Assembly: GCA_949825065.1 (NCBI GenBank)
Contig: OX463854.1
Coordinates: 16,439,049 to 16,503,048 of the forward strand
From: Odontocerum albicorne
Taxonomy: Eukaryota > Arthropoda > Insecta > Trichoptera > Odontoceridae
Length of the DNA: 64,000 bases
Direction: 5' to 3'
Translations under genes and position numbers: made by a program
Shown: one piece after another, positions 11,161-23,244 of the stretch
Numbering within the stretch: the stretch's first letter is position 1
Layout: every line of letters starts with the position of its first letter
Notes under the pieces: generated by a model
Told to the model about the DNA's origin: nothing
The model's input: the letters and a program-made list of their open reading frames with translations, nothing else
Database searches by the model: none

Positions 11161-12597
11161 TAAATTTGAAAAAAAAAAATAACATCAGGTGTCTGTTGAT
11201 AATTTGCATGCTCTTTAAGCCTCACCTGTATCATTTTTACGTCATTACGTTACCAACACATCATTATGTTATTGAAATTAGATATCAAATATGTATGCAC
11301 ACGTTATTTGAAATCAGATATTAAATATGTATGAACACACGTTATTTTAAATTTGTTCGAGTGCACATCATGAAACCGCACCTTGTCCAGCAGCGGATCA
11401 TTTGAATCGTCCATTACTAAAATACTGGATGAATTTTAATATTGATGCATCGGTGATGCGCACAGCGTTAATTTAAATTAATTGAAGAATTTTTCATCAT
11501 CAATTAGTACTGATTTGAATTCGCTTATGCATTAATATTAGTTATATTTTTTAACTATCCGCAGTACACAATTTAAAAATGTACATATTTATAATCGAGA
11601 GACGTTGAACTTTCGAGTTCAATGATTTTGTGGATATTAGAACTGGTTCAATAGACAAGTCCTGTAACTTATTCCTAAGTGATCTTATTCCTCAATCACA
11701 AATTCCACATATTTTTCTTACATGTATACACAATTCCAATTGCAACGTAATCTCAACAACCACATCAAAATCATATCCCATAACCCATCACACTCCACAT
11801 TCACTCAACAAAAAAGAATTTTGGTTTTATCTTTCTTACTGATTGTTCTTTTAAGAATGACTTTCATAATGCAACACAATACGAATATGGATTATCAAAA
11901 AAATGTGAATAAACTAAATTAAGCGTTTTTAGTGTCGGGAATCGAAAGAGAAATATCTTGACACAAGTATTTTCACATAGGCGTGTAAGTCGATATTTTA
12001 GCATACGAAATATAGCACCTCTGCATTTGACTAAGAATATTTTTCCGTATATATTATTTTTCTAGTTATAAATATTATGTTACATACAGTGTAATTCTTA
12101 AATCGGAATCTGTTCATTTTTAGAAGAAAATATGTCGTTAATCAATTTTTTTTTTATTGATTTTTAAAACTATTTTGTAAAATATATAAATGACTTATTT
12201 ATTCCCATGCGGGAATGTCTTCCAATCAAAAAGGCAACAGTCGCAAATTAGTGGCAATTGATGGGTGAAAAGCAAAATAACTTATAGTATCAAAATGCAA
12301 ATGGAAAAAAAGGGTAAAACAGTTTTTTGTAAATGTCACCAAAGACTGGGAAAGGAGGAGATAGATAGGAAAAGATAAAAAAGGATCAATGTAAAAACTC
12401 ATGGTCCTTTCTTTTACGAGTATCATTGAAGTTAGATGGAATATTTTTGAATCGCTGTTTAAAGCAAGCCAACGACGTCTTGGAAAGAAAAAAATACTAT
12501 ATTTAACTTGTTTCTGAATTTTATTTAAAAAAGATGTTTGTTACACTTTTTGGTGTCATGTTAATAAACTTGTAATAAAATGAAGCAAATGCTTCTT
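11161..12597. other. Mostly unrecognised
   Basis: 11690-11830 resembles 48790-48990 (CTCAACAAC-ACATCAAAATCAT and AACTCATCACAC-type blocks), so it is probably part of a dispersed repeat. The rest shows no feature. One TACGAGTA octamer lies at 12415-12422. Confidence 0.4.
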
Positions 12598-12629
12598 TTG
12601 TTTAATTTTGTATTCACCACTGTTTTATT

Positions 12630-12680
12630 TGAGTTCACTACCGGTTTCAACCTCCGTCTTCCTCTTGTCAGCTGAAGATG
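12630..12680 (-). ncRNA. Degenerate hammerhead ribozyme core
   Basis: The minus strand reads CTGACAA, a short stem II region, GAAAC-CGG-TA. The invariant G8 of CUGANGA is A, so it is probably inactive. Stem I partners (GTGAA downstream against TTCAG upstream) are mostly kept. Confidence 0.45.
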
Positions 12681-12859
12681 AACTAAATTATGTCTAAAGA
12701 TAGGCATTAAAGGATGAATTTTGAACGGGAAACATATTTAGCAGAGGACTATTGTTGAAATTAACTTCGTTTTTACCTACTCCCCTCCCCTTATTAGCCA
12801 CTACTCTTCTCCCCCTCTCTTCTATAACAATATAAAAAATATATTTTAGACATAATTTA

Positions 12860-12912
12860 GTTCGCCTTCACCTGACAAGAAAGACTTGAAACCAGTAGTG
12901 AATTCAAACTGG
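12860..12912 (+). ncRNA. Degenerate hammerhead ribozyme core, inverted partner
   Basis: TTCAC-CTGACAA (12867-12878), GAAAC at 12888-12892, and GTA followed by GTGAA at 12898-12902, which pairs with TTCAC as stem I. It carries the same G8-to-A change as the left arm, so both arms probably descend from one inactive copy. Confidence 0.45.
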
Positions 12913-13010
12913 TGAATAAAAATGTTTTATTTATTTTATTGAAAATTTAAGTAAATAACGTTAACGTTCGAATATAAATAACTTCAAGTCCTTAATATAA
13001 ATAAAAGTGT

Positions 13011-13672
13011 GTTAAATTTGATGTTAATAAGTCTGTGCAAGTAATGTTTAATATTTTAACAAAGAATCGTTATTATTTATAGGACACACTTTTGTTACTT
13101 TGTTGAAATATTATTTATTATCAACCCATAAGTCTACTCGAGCGAAGGTATGATGTATTTAGGGAAAGCGTGTTAAAAATGTATGTTAATAAGTCTCGAC
13201 TAGTTATGTTTAATATTGAAACAAAGCATCGTTATGTTTACCATATATTGGACAGTTTTGTTATTATGTTGAAATGTATTATCAACATATAATTGTTTGT
13301 CTACTCGAGCGAAGATATGATGTATTTAGGAAATTCGTCGTTTAAAATTTGATGTTAATAAGTCTCTGTAAGTAATGTTTAATATTTTGACAAATGATCA
13401 TTATGTATATATGGACACAGTTTTGTTATTTTGTTGAAATGTATTATCAACATACAATATAATTAGTCTACTCGAGCGAAGATGAGGTATTTAGGAAAAT
13501 CGTCGTTTAAAAGTTGATGGTAATAAGTATCTGCATGTAGTGTTTAATATTTTAACAAAGTATCGTTATGTATTGTATATATTGGACACAGTTTTGTTAT
13601 TTTGTTGAAATATGTTATCAACGCATAATAAGTCTACTCGAGCGAAGGTATGAGGTATTTAGGGAAAGCGTC
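13011..13672. repeat. Satellite, four units of 161-168 bp
   Basis: Units start at about 13011, 13172, 13340 and 13505. Each holds the order GATGTTAATAAGT, GTTTAATATT, GTTTTGTTATTTTGTTGAAA, TTATCAAC and GTCTACTCGAGCGAAG before GGTATTTAGG. Units differ by scattered changes and small indels. No coding potential. Confidence 0.9.
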
Positions 13673-13784
13673 ATTTAAAATACATCAAGTGAATATGTGG
13701 GCGCACTTACACAAGTTATGGAGCCTAAATGTTAAATTTAAAACATCGCTCCTGAAACTTGACAACTACTTACCGAAAATATGG

Positions 13785-14130
13785 CGACCTCCGTTACCCA
13801 GTTCGTAAGACATTTGACTTCAACCATTCATTTGACTTCCACCCGAGGTTTTTAAGTTTCATTTACGATGGTACAAAAAAAAATGATTCCAGTCAGATAA
13901 AACAGTTTATATAAAATTACTCGCATGCGCTTAGACGTGTGCGAATGTTGTTGCCTTTTCAAGTGCGATAGTGTTGTCAACACGTGTCTAAGTGCGAGGT
14001 CCGTGTCTACTCTAGTTGTGCTAAACCGTAAGGCTCGATTAATGGGGGGCAATGCAATAATGCCTCCCGACAATGCTCTTCAATATGCCGCAAAAGCAAT
14101 AATTATACAATATTTTGAAGAGCACCATCT
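13785..14130 (+). mobile_element. SINE2 copy
   Basis: Starts ACCTCCGTTACCCAGTTCGT (tRNA-like A-box region), with a degraded B box. The body has ATTACTCGCATGCGCTTAGA, GTCAACACGTGTC, GTGCGAGGTCCGTG, TACTCTAGTTGTGCTAAACC and AAGGCTCGATTAATG, and the end reads CTCTTCAATATG. Nearly full length compared with 25140-25475. Confidence 0.7.
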
Positions 14131-14354
14131 GAATTAATGAGAACCAAAAATATGAAAATTTTTCAGTAAATCAGTGCTAAATTGTACATTATTTCGTCTT
14201 GCCTGAATGTTTTGTGGCAAAAATAGCAAATTCGGGCTTTAAAACCGGTGGTATAGACACGTAACTCATATATCACTACCGTTTCTTGACAAGAGAAACA
14301 CACGCGTCTAGTACTTGCATGTACTGTTTTGAGACGCACTTTTAAACCAAACTA

Positions 14355-14430
14355 GGCCTCTTTTTTCGTTTTTTAGTACCATCGGGAATCGAACCCAAAA
14401 CCCCCGGATGAGACAAGCGGTGTATGTGAT
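14355..14430 (-). mobile_element. tRNA-like SINE head fragment
   Basis: On the minus strand GGGTTCGATTCCCGATGGTA carries an exact polymerase III B box (GGTTCGATTCC). The A-box half is degraded and the body was not found. Confidence 0.5.
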
Positions 14431-15511
14431 ATTATAGCTCACGCAAACGTGTGGGATTAAAAACATCTTATGTCTTCGCGGCTGAACCGCCCTCTTTTGG
14501 TAGGGGTGTATCTCGACTGGAAGGATGTTTGTTATAAAATGAACCCAAACTTTTTAATAGTTTCTCTCTTAAATGTATTTTCTTCTCCATTTCCTTGGAA
14601 TTGATTTGTAATTTCAGGGTATATGTATATATAACATAATATATTGCTATTAATAAACCAATATTTATTTATATTAAACATGACAGCAATTTTTAATAAT
14701 ATTTTCAACCACTTAACGATGAGCTTAATATTTTTTGTATATAATTAACATTTACTTCTACAAATTATTCCAAAAAATCTCCTCCGTGGTTTTACCCTCC
14801 TTAAAATGATAAGTGCAAAAAGTAATATTTATTAAAATACTACCAGTATTTTCTATCGAAACAGTCAAGACACCTTAGACTCAAAAATGGGGATAAAAGG
14901 AAAAAAATATATTTTTCTACGAAAGGCATTTCCAACGTGAAAACGAAAAAGATGTATCGAAAAAGTGACAGACAAAACCTACGATCGGAAATTTGACAGC
15001 CAGAATATTTTAATAAAAAATAAATTCAACAAAAGTCTTGAATTCAAATACTCAAAACCGGAGTGATAGGAACGCTTTTTTTCTTCCCTGATCCTTTTCG
15101 TGTCAGTGTATCAGAATGCAATCTGACTTTTACGTTTTGAGATCTATTGACGTTTTATAATCTTTGCAAAGTTATTCGCGGGTTTATTTTACAGAGGGGT
15201 TAACCTTTACTTCTTTATATAAGTACCGGTTATTTATTTGATTAACGTTGTTATAATAGAAAACAAAACACGTTTACTTTTTTGTTTATCTTTAATCCAA
15301 AAAATATTTTATTGAACGCAATAAATTGGACTCGAAACTTGTGATACATTTTAAGTTTTTTTTTTAATTTTGCTTTTGATGTAACGTTTACAGTCTGCTG
15401 GGTTAAGGTAATTAATTACACAGGTCTACAATATTTTATTTTTGTCTGGAGTTACCAGGCAATTTATTATTCAAAACAAATATTAACACTGATTTTATCA
15501 CTTAGAGAGTA
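14431..15511. other. No recognised feature
   Basis: AT-rich DNA with no coding or repeat signature that I can name. Confidence 0.4.
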
Positions 15512-16438
15512 CTACCTTGATCAAAAAGTTTTAGGACCGGCCACCGTGTGGCGCTGTCAGTCACCCGATTGGAATTCTTTTTTTTTTGTTAGGTTACCAC
15601 ATCTATCATTGACACTTCCCCCCAAATTTTAGCGTCATAGCTTGACATTTGTAAAAGTTACGCTGTATTGAGTACATCTACCTTTGTGCGTGTTTTTGAT
15701 TTTTTTACGAGTTTGAAAATGGCATCAAGTGTGCATCAACGAGTTTGCATTAAATTTTGTGTGAAAGACGGATTTAACGGTCCGCAGACCTTGGAAATGT
15801 TGGAGAAGTGTTTTTTGGTGGCACAAATGCTTCAGAAGTGGTCGTGAGTGGGTCGAGGATGACGAACGCAGTGGCTGTCGAAAACCTATGAAAACATCGA
15901 TAAAATCAAAGAAATGTTGGCCGAAAACCGCAAATTGACCATCAGAGAGCTAGCAGAAGTTTGAACATCGCTTACGGATCCGCTCAAGACATTTTAATTA
16001 GTGATTTGGGCCTCAGACGTGTCGCTGCAAAACTGGTGCCGAAAGATCTCAATTTCATGCAAAAAAAGGACCGCGTTGAAATCGCGAAAGACATGATTTC
16101 CATGGGTTTTTGACCAAAAACAACACGACTACTATCCAGCAGCCTTTGAATTCACCTCATCTGGCTCCCTGAAACTTTTTCCTGTCCAACCGACTTAAAA
16201 AACCGCTTCGCGGAACGCGTTACAGCACCCGGGAGGATGTCATGAAAAAATCGAAGATGGCTCTGATGGACATACCGAAAATTAAGCACCAGCGTTGTTT
16301 CGAGGATTGGATCAAGTGCTGGCGTAAGTGCGTTGCAGTCGATGGGGAGTACTTTGAAGGGGATCATATCGATTTTGATGAATAATCTTGTATTTTCGAT
16401 TTTATGAATAAAGTCCTAAAACTTTTTGATCAAGGTAG
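15512..16438 (+). mobile_element. Mariner relic with perfect 26-bp inverted termini (M4)
   Basis: Left end 15512-15537 and right end 16413-16438 are exact reverse complements (CTACCTTGATCAAAAAGTTT...). Both are flanked by TA (15510-15511 and 16439-16440), the target duplication of Tc1/mariner elements. At 927 bp it is about 350-400 bp shorter than a full mariner, consistent with an internal deletion. Confidence 0.93.
15719..16385 (+). pseudogene. Deleted mariner transposase
   Basis: Starts MASSVHQRVCIKFCVKDGFN at the ATG 15719-15721, the N-terminal DNA-binding region, then breaks by frameshift near 15820. Short frames recover IDKIKEMLAENRKLTIRELA (15896-15955), the second helix-turn-helix. 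A deletion near 16110-16135 removes the first two catalytic Asp regions. The C-terminal part resumes as NSPHLAP (third Asp region damaged), LKKPLRGTRYS and ends EDWIKCWRKCVAVDGEYFEG-DHIDFDE before the stop at 16383-16385. Not functional; it depends on a related transposase elsewhere if its termini are still recognised. Confidence 0.88.
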
Positions 16439-16849
16439 TATATTGAAATTGTTATCCAACCGGTCGCGATATTACTATAATCTTCAAAGGACACTTAATT
16501 TATTTTATTAGTAATATCGAAACAGGTCGAACAATAATTTCAGTGTACTCTCTTAGTGAAAGAAACAATGTTTCAACTAATAATTGTTTTGAATAATACG
16601 AGTATACTGATATCTATTAATAACGTCGCAGTTAATTTCCTTTTTTCGCCTTTTTTAATCTCAATCAATTTATCCTTAAAAGCTTCCTTGTATGAAATTA
16701 AAATAGTAACATAACAGTGCGATATTGATTACACAAGGGCATTTTTGTCTTATGAAACGACCCAAGAGAAATTTAAATATTTCTTAATTAGTATTAATAT
16801 ATGAACTAAAGAGATCATTGGGTGGCATGCAAATGTCGAATGGAAATGT
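16439..16849. other. No recognised feature
   Basis: AT-rich. One TACGAGTA octamer at 16597-16604. Confidence 0.4.
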
Positions 16850-17620
16850 ATGCCGATTGCTGTATGCTGATGAAATGGAAGTGTTAGTCTATAAGGCATT
16901 AAAACATGTATTCTCGAATCGAACAGAATGAAAATCCGCTAAGATTCTAGTACACAACAGTATTTTAGTACCAACTTAGAGATGTGTAGAATTAAACGTG
17001 GACGTTGAAAAAAATCTGAAGAGTCGAATAAATGCTGCAAAAATGCATGCACGTGCAGTTAATTGGGTTCTAAAACATACATATCTAAACCAGACAGTAT
17101 CAAAATTTGCTATGATAGTCCACAACTATATTTTAGGGCCAACTTTGATGTACTCGTATATATGGGAGTAAAACGTGAACAACGACTGAAAGGAGCCAAA
17201 TGTATGCTGTGAAAATGCGTGCACTGAGAAGAATACATGGGGTGACAATCAATGAAAGAATACGGAATCAAGTTATTAGGTATAAGTGTTAACTATAAAG
17301 GCTGATGTGTTGAAAAAGATAAAAAAAAGCACTATAAGATGGTTTGAGTACGTGGAACGAATAAATGTGGAAAGGCTAACAAATCAAATATATAGAACAC
17401 ATGTAAGTGGGAGGCGTGAGAGAGGAAGACCTTGGAAAGTATGGTTGGATCAAGTGAATGTTATTTTGAAAGAAAGAAACGTAGAAAGCATAAGAGTTGT
17501 ATGAGAAGGTGTATTGATGTAAAAGGGGTGAAGGATGTGTTGAAATAGGAAAGTCTGGCGCTCTTTACTATCTGCATATCCTGACAGGGAAACGGTGTAA
17601 TGGTATGTATGTATGTATTA
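16850..17620 (+). pseudogene. LINE-A RT C-terminus and 3' end, internally duplicated
   Basis: The segment HNSIL-PT (about 16958-16980) recurs as VHNYILGPTLMYS (about 17118-17156), so part of the copy is duplicated. An open frame at 17286-17504 reads KSTIRWFEYVERINVERLTN then RERGRPWKVWLDQVNVILKE, the basic tail typical of insect endonuclease-RT proteins. Frames further on give CMRRCIDV and, near the 3' end, AYPDRET across shifts. The 3' end is GACAGGGAAACGGTGTAATG plus a TATG run at 17604-17616. TACTCGTA at 17151-17158 interrupts the LMYGSE motif. Confidence 0.85.
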
Positions 17621-18339
17621 ATATTGAAAATATCTCCATACTTAAAAATTCAAATATGATCAATTACTCGTATAACTTGAAAAATATGCTGTTTTCATCA
17701 ATATAACCCCACATAATCGTATTAATCAAGAGGGGATCATTTTTGAAAAATTAAATTGACCTCCCTTGGTACTATCTGATCCCAGACATCTATCTGAAAC
17801 GTCAGTACAGGATAACCGAAATATGTTTCATCCCCGCTTTCACTATTTTGATCCCCTAACTTGGGCTTATCCCATTAGACAAAAAAGACCTGATTGATTG
17901 ATGAATTGGTATACACTTTTTTCCTGTGTTACTTTCAGGACCATCGTATGTATTATATACACTAAATGCTAAATTTATTTTCTAGATTTAAATCAATATT
18001 TTCAAAACTATCATTTAGCTTCCTAGATTCAATCAAAGCTCAATTTAAATGTCGCACTTTTATCTGAATGTTTGTGTTGTTTTTTTTCAAATTTTTATGA
18101 CATGTTTCATAAATTATAAAAAACGCTATGATTCGACAAAAAATGCTTTACCTTTTTTAGAAGAGCTGCAGCAGAGTTAACTTACGTTTTGAAAGCAATT
18201 TCAATAGGAATCTCAGGTTTGATCTATCAAGACTCTAGCATAACGATTTGTGCAAAATAAACCATTAAATTCGTCTGTCATCATCCGCTTACAGAACCAA
18301 CCAACAACTTAAATATTTTGTAATTTTTTTGATACCTAT
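17621..18339. other. No recognised feature
   Basis: AT-rich. One TACTCGTA octamer at 17665-17672. Confidence 0.4.
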
Positions 18340-18760
18340 AATGTGGAAAACAGTACATGACAGAATAAGTAAGGAAGGAATTAGGTAATATGGGGATTAA
18401 ATTAGCATTGAGATAGTTTAGTCACGTAGAACAAATTAATTTTAAAATATTCTGTAATAATAATGATGAAAGGATAATTTATAAAGTGCCCTTTAGAGAT
18501 CAAACTCTATTCAAGGGCGCTCTAACTATATAGGTGTAAGTAGTATAGCAAGTACGAGAAGTTAGGGAAGACCTAGAAAAACGTGACGACAACCAAATGA
18601 ATCAAATGTTGAACGAGGGCGAATTGAAAATATTTATATGACTCGTAAGAGAGCATGCATACGAGGTGTATTGACGTAATAGAAGTAAAAGATGTATTCC
18701 ATGGGTATATGTTCTCTCTGCCGACCTCAATAGGGGCACAGCGCTATCGTAAATATGATT
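18340..18760 (+). mobile_element. LINE-A 3' end interrupted by a mini-repeat
   Basis: Left part has ACAGAATAAGTAAGGAAGGA and TTTAGTCACGTAGAACAAAT (degraded FSHVEQ). The right part has GTACGAGAAGTTAGGGAAGA, GAGAGCATGCATACGAGGTG and the tail TCTGCCGACCTCAATAGGGG. A ~65-bp mini-repeat (18466-18532) sits between them. Confidence 0.65.
18466..18532 (+). repeat. Mini-repeat R70
   Basis: Block ATGAAAGGATAATTTATAAA, GTGCCCTTTAGAGATCAAAC and TCTATTCAAGGGCGCTCTAA. Copies: 21735-21803, 30660-30735, 36405-36475 (plus), 49845-49895 and 55425-55492 (minus). It lies inside a LINE-A copy, so it moved independently. Confidence 0.7.
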
Positions 18761-19261
18761 ATGATATAATGATTAACATATTCTTCAATCCCTCCCGTTT
18801 TAGACTAATTCTATTATCTCTCTGAATGCTTTGGACATATTTTTTATGCATTTCTTTTATTCTTGTTTTTGTCTCTCAACTTCAAATTCAAGTAATGTTT
18901 AACCAATATTCTCGTCGAGTCTTTTTGCGATGGGTTTGAATTGCTCTCATTTACTGTAATTGTGTTTTTAAATAAGGGACTGAAAATACAATACAGCCTT
19001 TATTGAAGTTACCATCTTTATTTAAAATAACTTCGAAGTATCGGAAGGCTGATGTCGTGGAAGCTTTACAAGAGCTTTTTAAGTTGGCGGTGTAAAATAC
19101 AGTTATATTAAACGAACTGTGTAACAGTAACTCACCAACATTTAAAAAATTAATATTATCTGAAATTGTTTCACTCGGTTAGATACAATTAAATATTTTG
19201 TGAATTTAACATTCTAAAACATTGTATCGATATTATTTGTTTAGGTAAAATATCGAATTGT
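18761..19261. other. No recognised feature
   Basis: AT-rich; nothing recognised. Confidence 0.4.
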
Positions 19262-19910
<649 letters not shown>

Positions 19911-20738
19911 CAAGATAAATTTCACACAATCTCGAGTCTTATACACTTAGCTAGTTTTTTTTTTCATATCCAATTTGTAGAGCACCCAAATGTATGTAGT
20001 ACAAAGCCGTTCCACACCGTCTTACTTGGATGGCCTCTGCTTTCATGTGGAAGCTATCAATCACGACAAAGCACCTTTTTCACGGGAACCGGCTCCTTAT
20101 TTTCGCCGTTATTAACAATAGGCTGGTGTATTCCCTAACCTACACAAATATTTTTTTACTCATACTAGTAATCTGACTTTTATATCAATACATAGGTTTT
20201 TTGCTTTTCATAATACACCCATTTCTCGCTTTACGAACCTTCTTTTTACGGAATTGAAAAAAAACAATTCCACGTTAGAGATAAAAATTCGATATACGCA
20301 ATATTTATCCAAGGGCTTTTAAAGGAATCGATAAATTGAAATTGTCCGTAATATGGAAGTCAAATAAGATGAACTGAATTGCCAAGTTTATGCTTCAGAA
20401 TTAAACCAAAAATGTATTCGTTCATGAAATTACAAGTATACAAAACAGCAAAATTTGGATGGATATTTTCGTCCCATTCCCGTTTCCTGGTCGGTAAGTT
20501 CTGATGTGGAACCTTCTCATTCTTTAGATATTTTAGACTACACTTAAAACTTTATGTAAATTTTTCTTTGATACTCTTTCTTCATAGAACACGCCTGGAC
20601 ATTTAATATGTTTTTATATAGAATAAAATAATTCAATATACGGAATTTCGATTTACGGACAACTTTTCAGGAATTTATCTCTTCCTTAAGTGAGGTATGG
20701 GTGTATCTGCTTTAGATAGCCCTACAAGTCACGAAGAG
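19911..20738. other. Unrecognised, possibly more LINE sequence
   Basis: 19975-20120 is less AT-rich and could be upstream RT sequence on the minus strand, but I could read no motif. Confidence 0.3.
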
Positions 20739-21123
20739 CAGTGGTGGCTGGTCCCGAGGTGCGCTGGTACGCTGAGCCATAACGCTCCTCGAGACGCTGA
20801 GCGAATATGAAATATCGCTGTCTCACGGTTTACTGTATGTCTCTGCCCTATATGAATTTGCGTTTCCGTCCGGTGCGTATTAGAGATCGCTCCGGTAGTA
20901 TTGGCAAACTTGGCCGGTCAATTTGAAAGGAATATTTTTTTAAATTTTGCACTTAAATAAAAATACTCGTTCTCTTATACATATTTGATTAACTCGTCAG
21001 TATTCTTATACATATTTAATCTATACAAATATTTAACATTTTTGGAAGTCATGTTTGCGAATATATAATTTAATTATTTCTCCGGTTCAGCGCACCAACA
21101 CACCTCCAGACCAGCCACCGCTG
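20739..21123. mobile_element. Non-autonomous hAT element
   Basis: Inverted termini CAGTGGTGGCTGGTC (left) and CAGCGGTGGCTGGTC (right, reverse complement), one mismatch in 15, with similarity continuing inward (GGTGCGCTGG / GGTGCGCTGA). The flanks ACGAAGAG (20731-20738) and ATGAAGAG (21124-21131) form an 8-bp target duplication with one mismatch. CAGTG ends and 8-bp duplications are diagnostic of hAT. At 385 bp with no transposase it depends on a partner. Confidence 0.88.
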
Positions 21124-21239
21124 ATGAAGAGTAATAACAAGTGTAATAACTATGACTCTTTTTAGTTCCTAATGTCCAGTGTTGCTACATGGCAAAAAAA
21201 TATTTTTGACAACTTCAACTTGATTGATAGATTGAATTA

Positions 21240-21515
21240 AAATTCGAACAAATGAGTAAAGGAAGACTATCAAAGCAAACATTTTGTAAAAATGTCGTAA
21301 AGAAAGATAAAATGAATGATATTTTAAAAGAAAAAAAATCTACTATTCTATTATATTCTTAAAAGAAGAAGAAAATCTTTGGAGTTGTATAAGAAGGTGC
21401 ATGCATGTGGAATAAGCGAGGAATGCGTGTCGAGATTCTAAAGTTTGGCATTCTGTCCTCTCTGCTACCCTGACAGGGAAATGGTGTGATGGTGTATATG
21501 TTTATAAGTTGGGTT
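21240..21515 (+). mobile_element. LINE-A 3' end
   Basis: GTCGTAAAGAAAGATAAAAT, GGAGTTGTATAAGAAGGTGC and the tail TGCTACCCTGACAGGGAAAT followed by GGTGTGATGGTGTATATG. No open frame is left. Confidence 0.7.
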
Positions 21516-21734
21516 TACATTACAGCTTGATACAAATAAACAAAAATGGTACAAGAGAGAATCGTAAGATAAAAATAAGTCATGAATAATTTGACTATTT
21601 AAATACAACAATTATTGTACATCGCAGGCTGGGAGATGGGAGGAGAATCTTTCACGAGTCATTCTTATCTTCAATGTTATGGCCTATTATCTCGTGAAAA
21701 CATTGAAAATTTAATAGATGGGACAGTAATAATT

Positions 21735-21803
21735 ATAATAAAACAATTTATATTGCACCGTTTAGAGAGCAAACTCTCTTTGAGGACGCTCTAACAAGCG
21801 GGA
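21735..21803 (+). repeat. Mini-repeat R70
   Basis: ACAATTTATATTGCACCGTT, TAGAGAGCAAACTCTCTTTG and AGGACGCTCTAAC. AGAGAGCAAACTCTCT is a short internal palindrome (AGAGAG / CTCTCT). Confidence 0.7.
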
Positions 21804-21824
21804 TTGTATTGTATTATTATATTA

Positions 21825-21995
21825 CACTTTTTTGTATGCTTTACAACCTGGCAGACTCTTCCAACCAAGCAGAAAGATCTTAAGTGAAAACCAGACTGAA
21901 ATTATTATTTTTTAATCTTTAATCTGGATTCCAACGGAAATCGAATTCTCTACTCCCGAGCTGGGACCTGACCGATAAGGTCATAGATGTCGTCA
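21825..21995 (-). mobile_element. SINE1 copy
   Basis: The minus strand has a degraded tRNA-like head with ATTCGATTTCCGTTGG, the body TCTGGTTTTCACTTAAGATC, TTTCTGCTTGGTTGGAAGAG and the end TGTAAAGCATAC. 3'-truncated relative to 49518-49735. Confidence 0.7.
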
Positions 21996-22054
21996 ATTAG
22001 TGAAAAAATGTGAATAAAGGCCACGATTATTTAATTATTTAACACTTCATAAAA

Positions 22055-22118
22055 AAAATCTGGCGAGCTGATTGTCTGGTGGCACTCTTTTCTAACCAAC
22101 CAGACAAAAATAAATAAA
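22055..22118 (-). mobile_element. SINE1/LINE-E tail fragment
   Basis: The minus strand reads CTGGTTGGTTAGAAAAGAGT, GCCACCAGACAAT and CGCCAGA, the shared SINE1/LINE-E tail. Confidence 0.5.
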
Positions 22119-22135
22119 GGACGTTCATCATAATC

Positions 22136-22315
22136 ATCATCTCGTCGTGTAGCTCATAACAGCTTCGTGACTCCCATGATGAGCCTGTGACGACTCCTCT
22201 CCATCCATCCCTGCACTCCGCGGCTCGAAGAGCAGTTGTTAAGGGTAGTCCAGTTGTCTCACTTGGTCAGTCCAACGCATTGGGATTCTCGGGATATTTT
22301 TATCTTGTGCGTCGT
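22136..22315 (-). pseudogene. LINE-B RT C-terminal tail
   Basis: Reverse complement of the region matches 4990-5150: RIPMRWTDQV (about 22258-22290), then the block encoded by AACAACTGCTCTTCGAGCCG, and GVTKLL at the end. Frameshifted and 5'-truncated. Confidence 0.75.
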
Positions 22316-23244
22316 CTATAAAGGTTTTTATATGGTCGCAAAAAATATTCAAATGATTATTCACTTTCACAAAAATTATGAACACTACAACACTAGGAAA
22401 ATGAAAGTGGTGGATAGAAATGAAAAATCAGATATGAAACACTTTATATTACTAACTAGAAATTATCAATGCATAAAAAATGTGAATGAATTAAAGAACT
22501 TACAACTTTATAGCGCCATCTTAGTTATGCGTTCATAATTATTTTATCCTTTTTAATCATTTAAGGCTCGAATGTTGTGTTCGACTAACCTCAATTCTTA
22601 TTCACATCTCGCTTCCTACCTCGTATTTTCAATTCACAAAAAAAAACAAACACCTCAAGTTACAAACTGAAGAGTGACCGCTGTTTGAATTCTTAATGGC
22701 TGACATCCGTTGGCGTTGCCGGTCATTACTTCGGCCGTAAATATTTGCAAAGATATGTACTCGTACATCCATACTGTACAGCAGTAACTTACGGAGACGT
22801 TTTTAATATTGGATCCGGTCAACTTGTCAGGTCAGTTTGGTGCGAAGGTCTCTTCGTAAGGTCTTTCAACAGTCACCCCACGCATGCCTACCTCGATCCT
22901 TCTTTAGTATTTCAGACACGTTCTCTACTTCCCATAGATAACTCTTTGCTTACAGTTTTTTTCATTTCAATATATTTTTACTTTTCATTTTTACTTAAGA
23001 TACTACACACGGCGATGGGCAAAAAACTATATAAAAAAATAAGATATAATATAATGTTTTAAACCGATGTTTTAATAAAATTGGTTTGAAACCTTTCATA
23101 AAAGAGTTAACCCTTTTTCCATAATAACCGAGAAGTCGCGATGCCTTTCGGCTTCCTTACATCAAAATGACCAAAAATTTGTTCTACAAATCCTATTTTA
23201 CTTTTTTTTTTCAAGGTTAATTTTTTTTAATGAAATGTCTTAGA
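22316..23244. other. No recognised feature
   Basis: Frames of about 100 codons (22236-22538, 22745-23062) show no family motif. TACTCGTA at 22758-22765. Confidence 0.4.

Larger units (their letters stand above)
12598..12935. mobile_element. Fold-back repeat with a hammerhead-like core in each arm
   Basis: The first ~95 bp and last ~85 bp are inverted copies of each other: TTCACTACCGGTTTCAA on the left and TTGAAACCAGTAGTGAA on the right, with ATTATGTCTAAA / TTTAGACATAAT at the inner edge. The ~160-bp middle has no coding potential. Single arms of the same family occur at 47075-47280, 50570-50830 and 62115-62300. Inverted hammerhead-bearing ends are known from Penelope-like elements; assignment here is inference. 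Confidence 0.65.

Noticed and set aside
13011..13672. CRISPR-like array
   Set aside because: Repeats are contiguous satellite units with no spacers, in a eukaryotic context.
17151..17158. Octamer in LINE-A as a clean footprint
   Set aside because: Relative to other copies about ten bases are extra (octamer plus TATA), so the fit is suggestive only.
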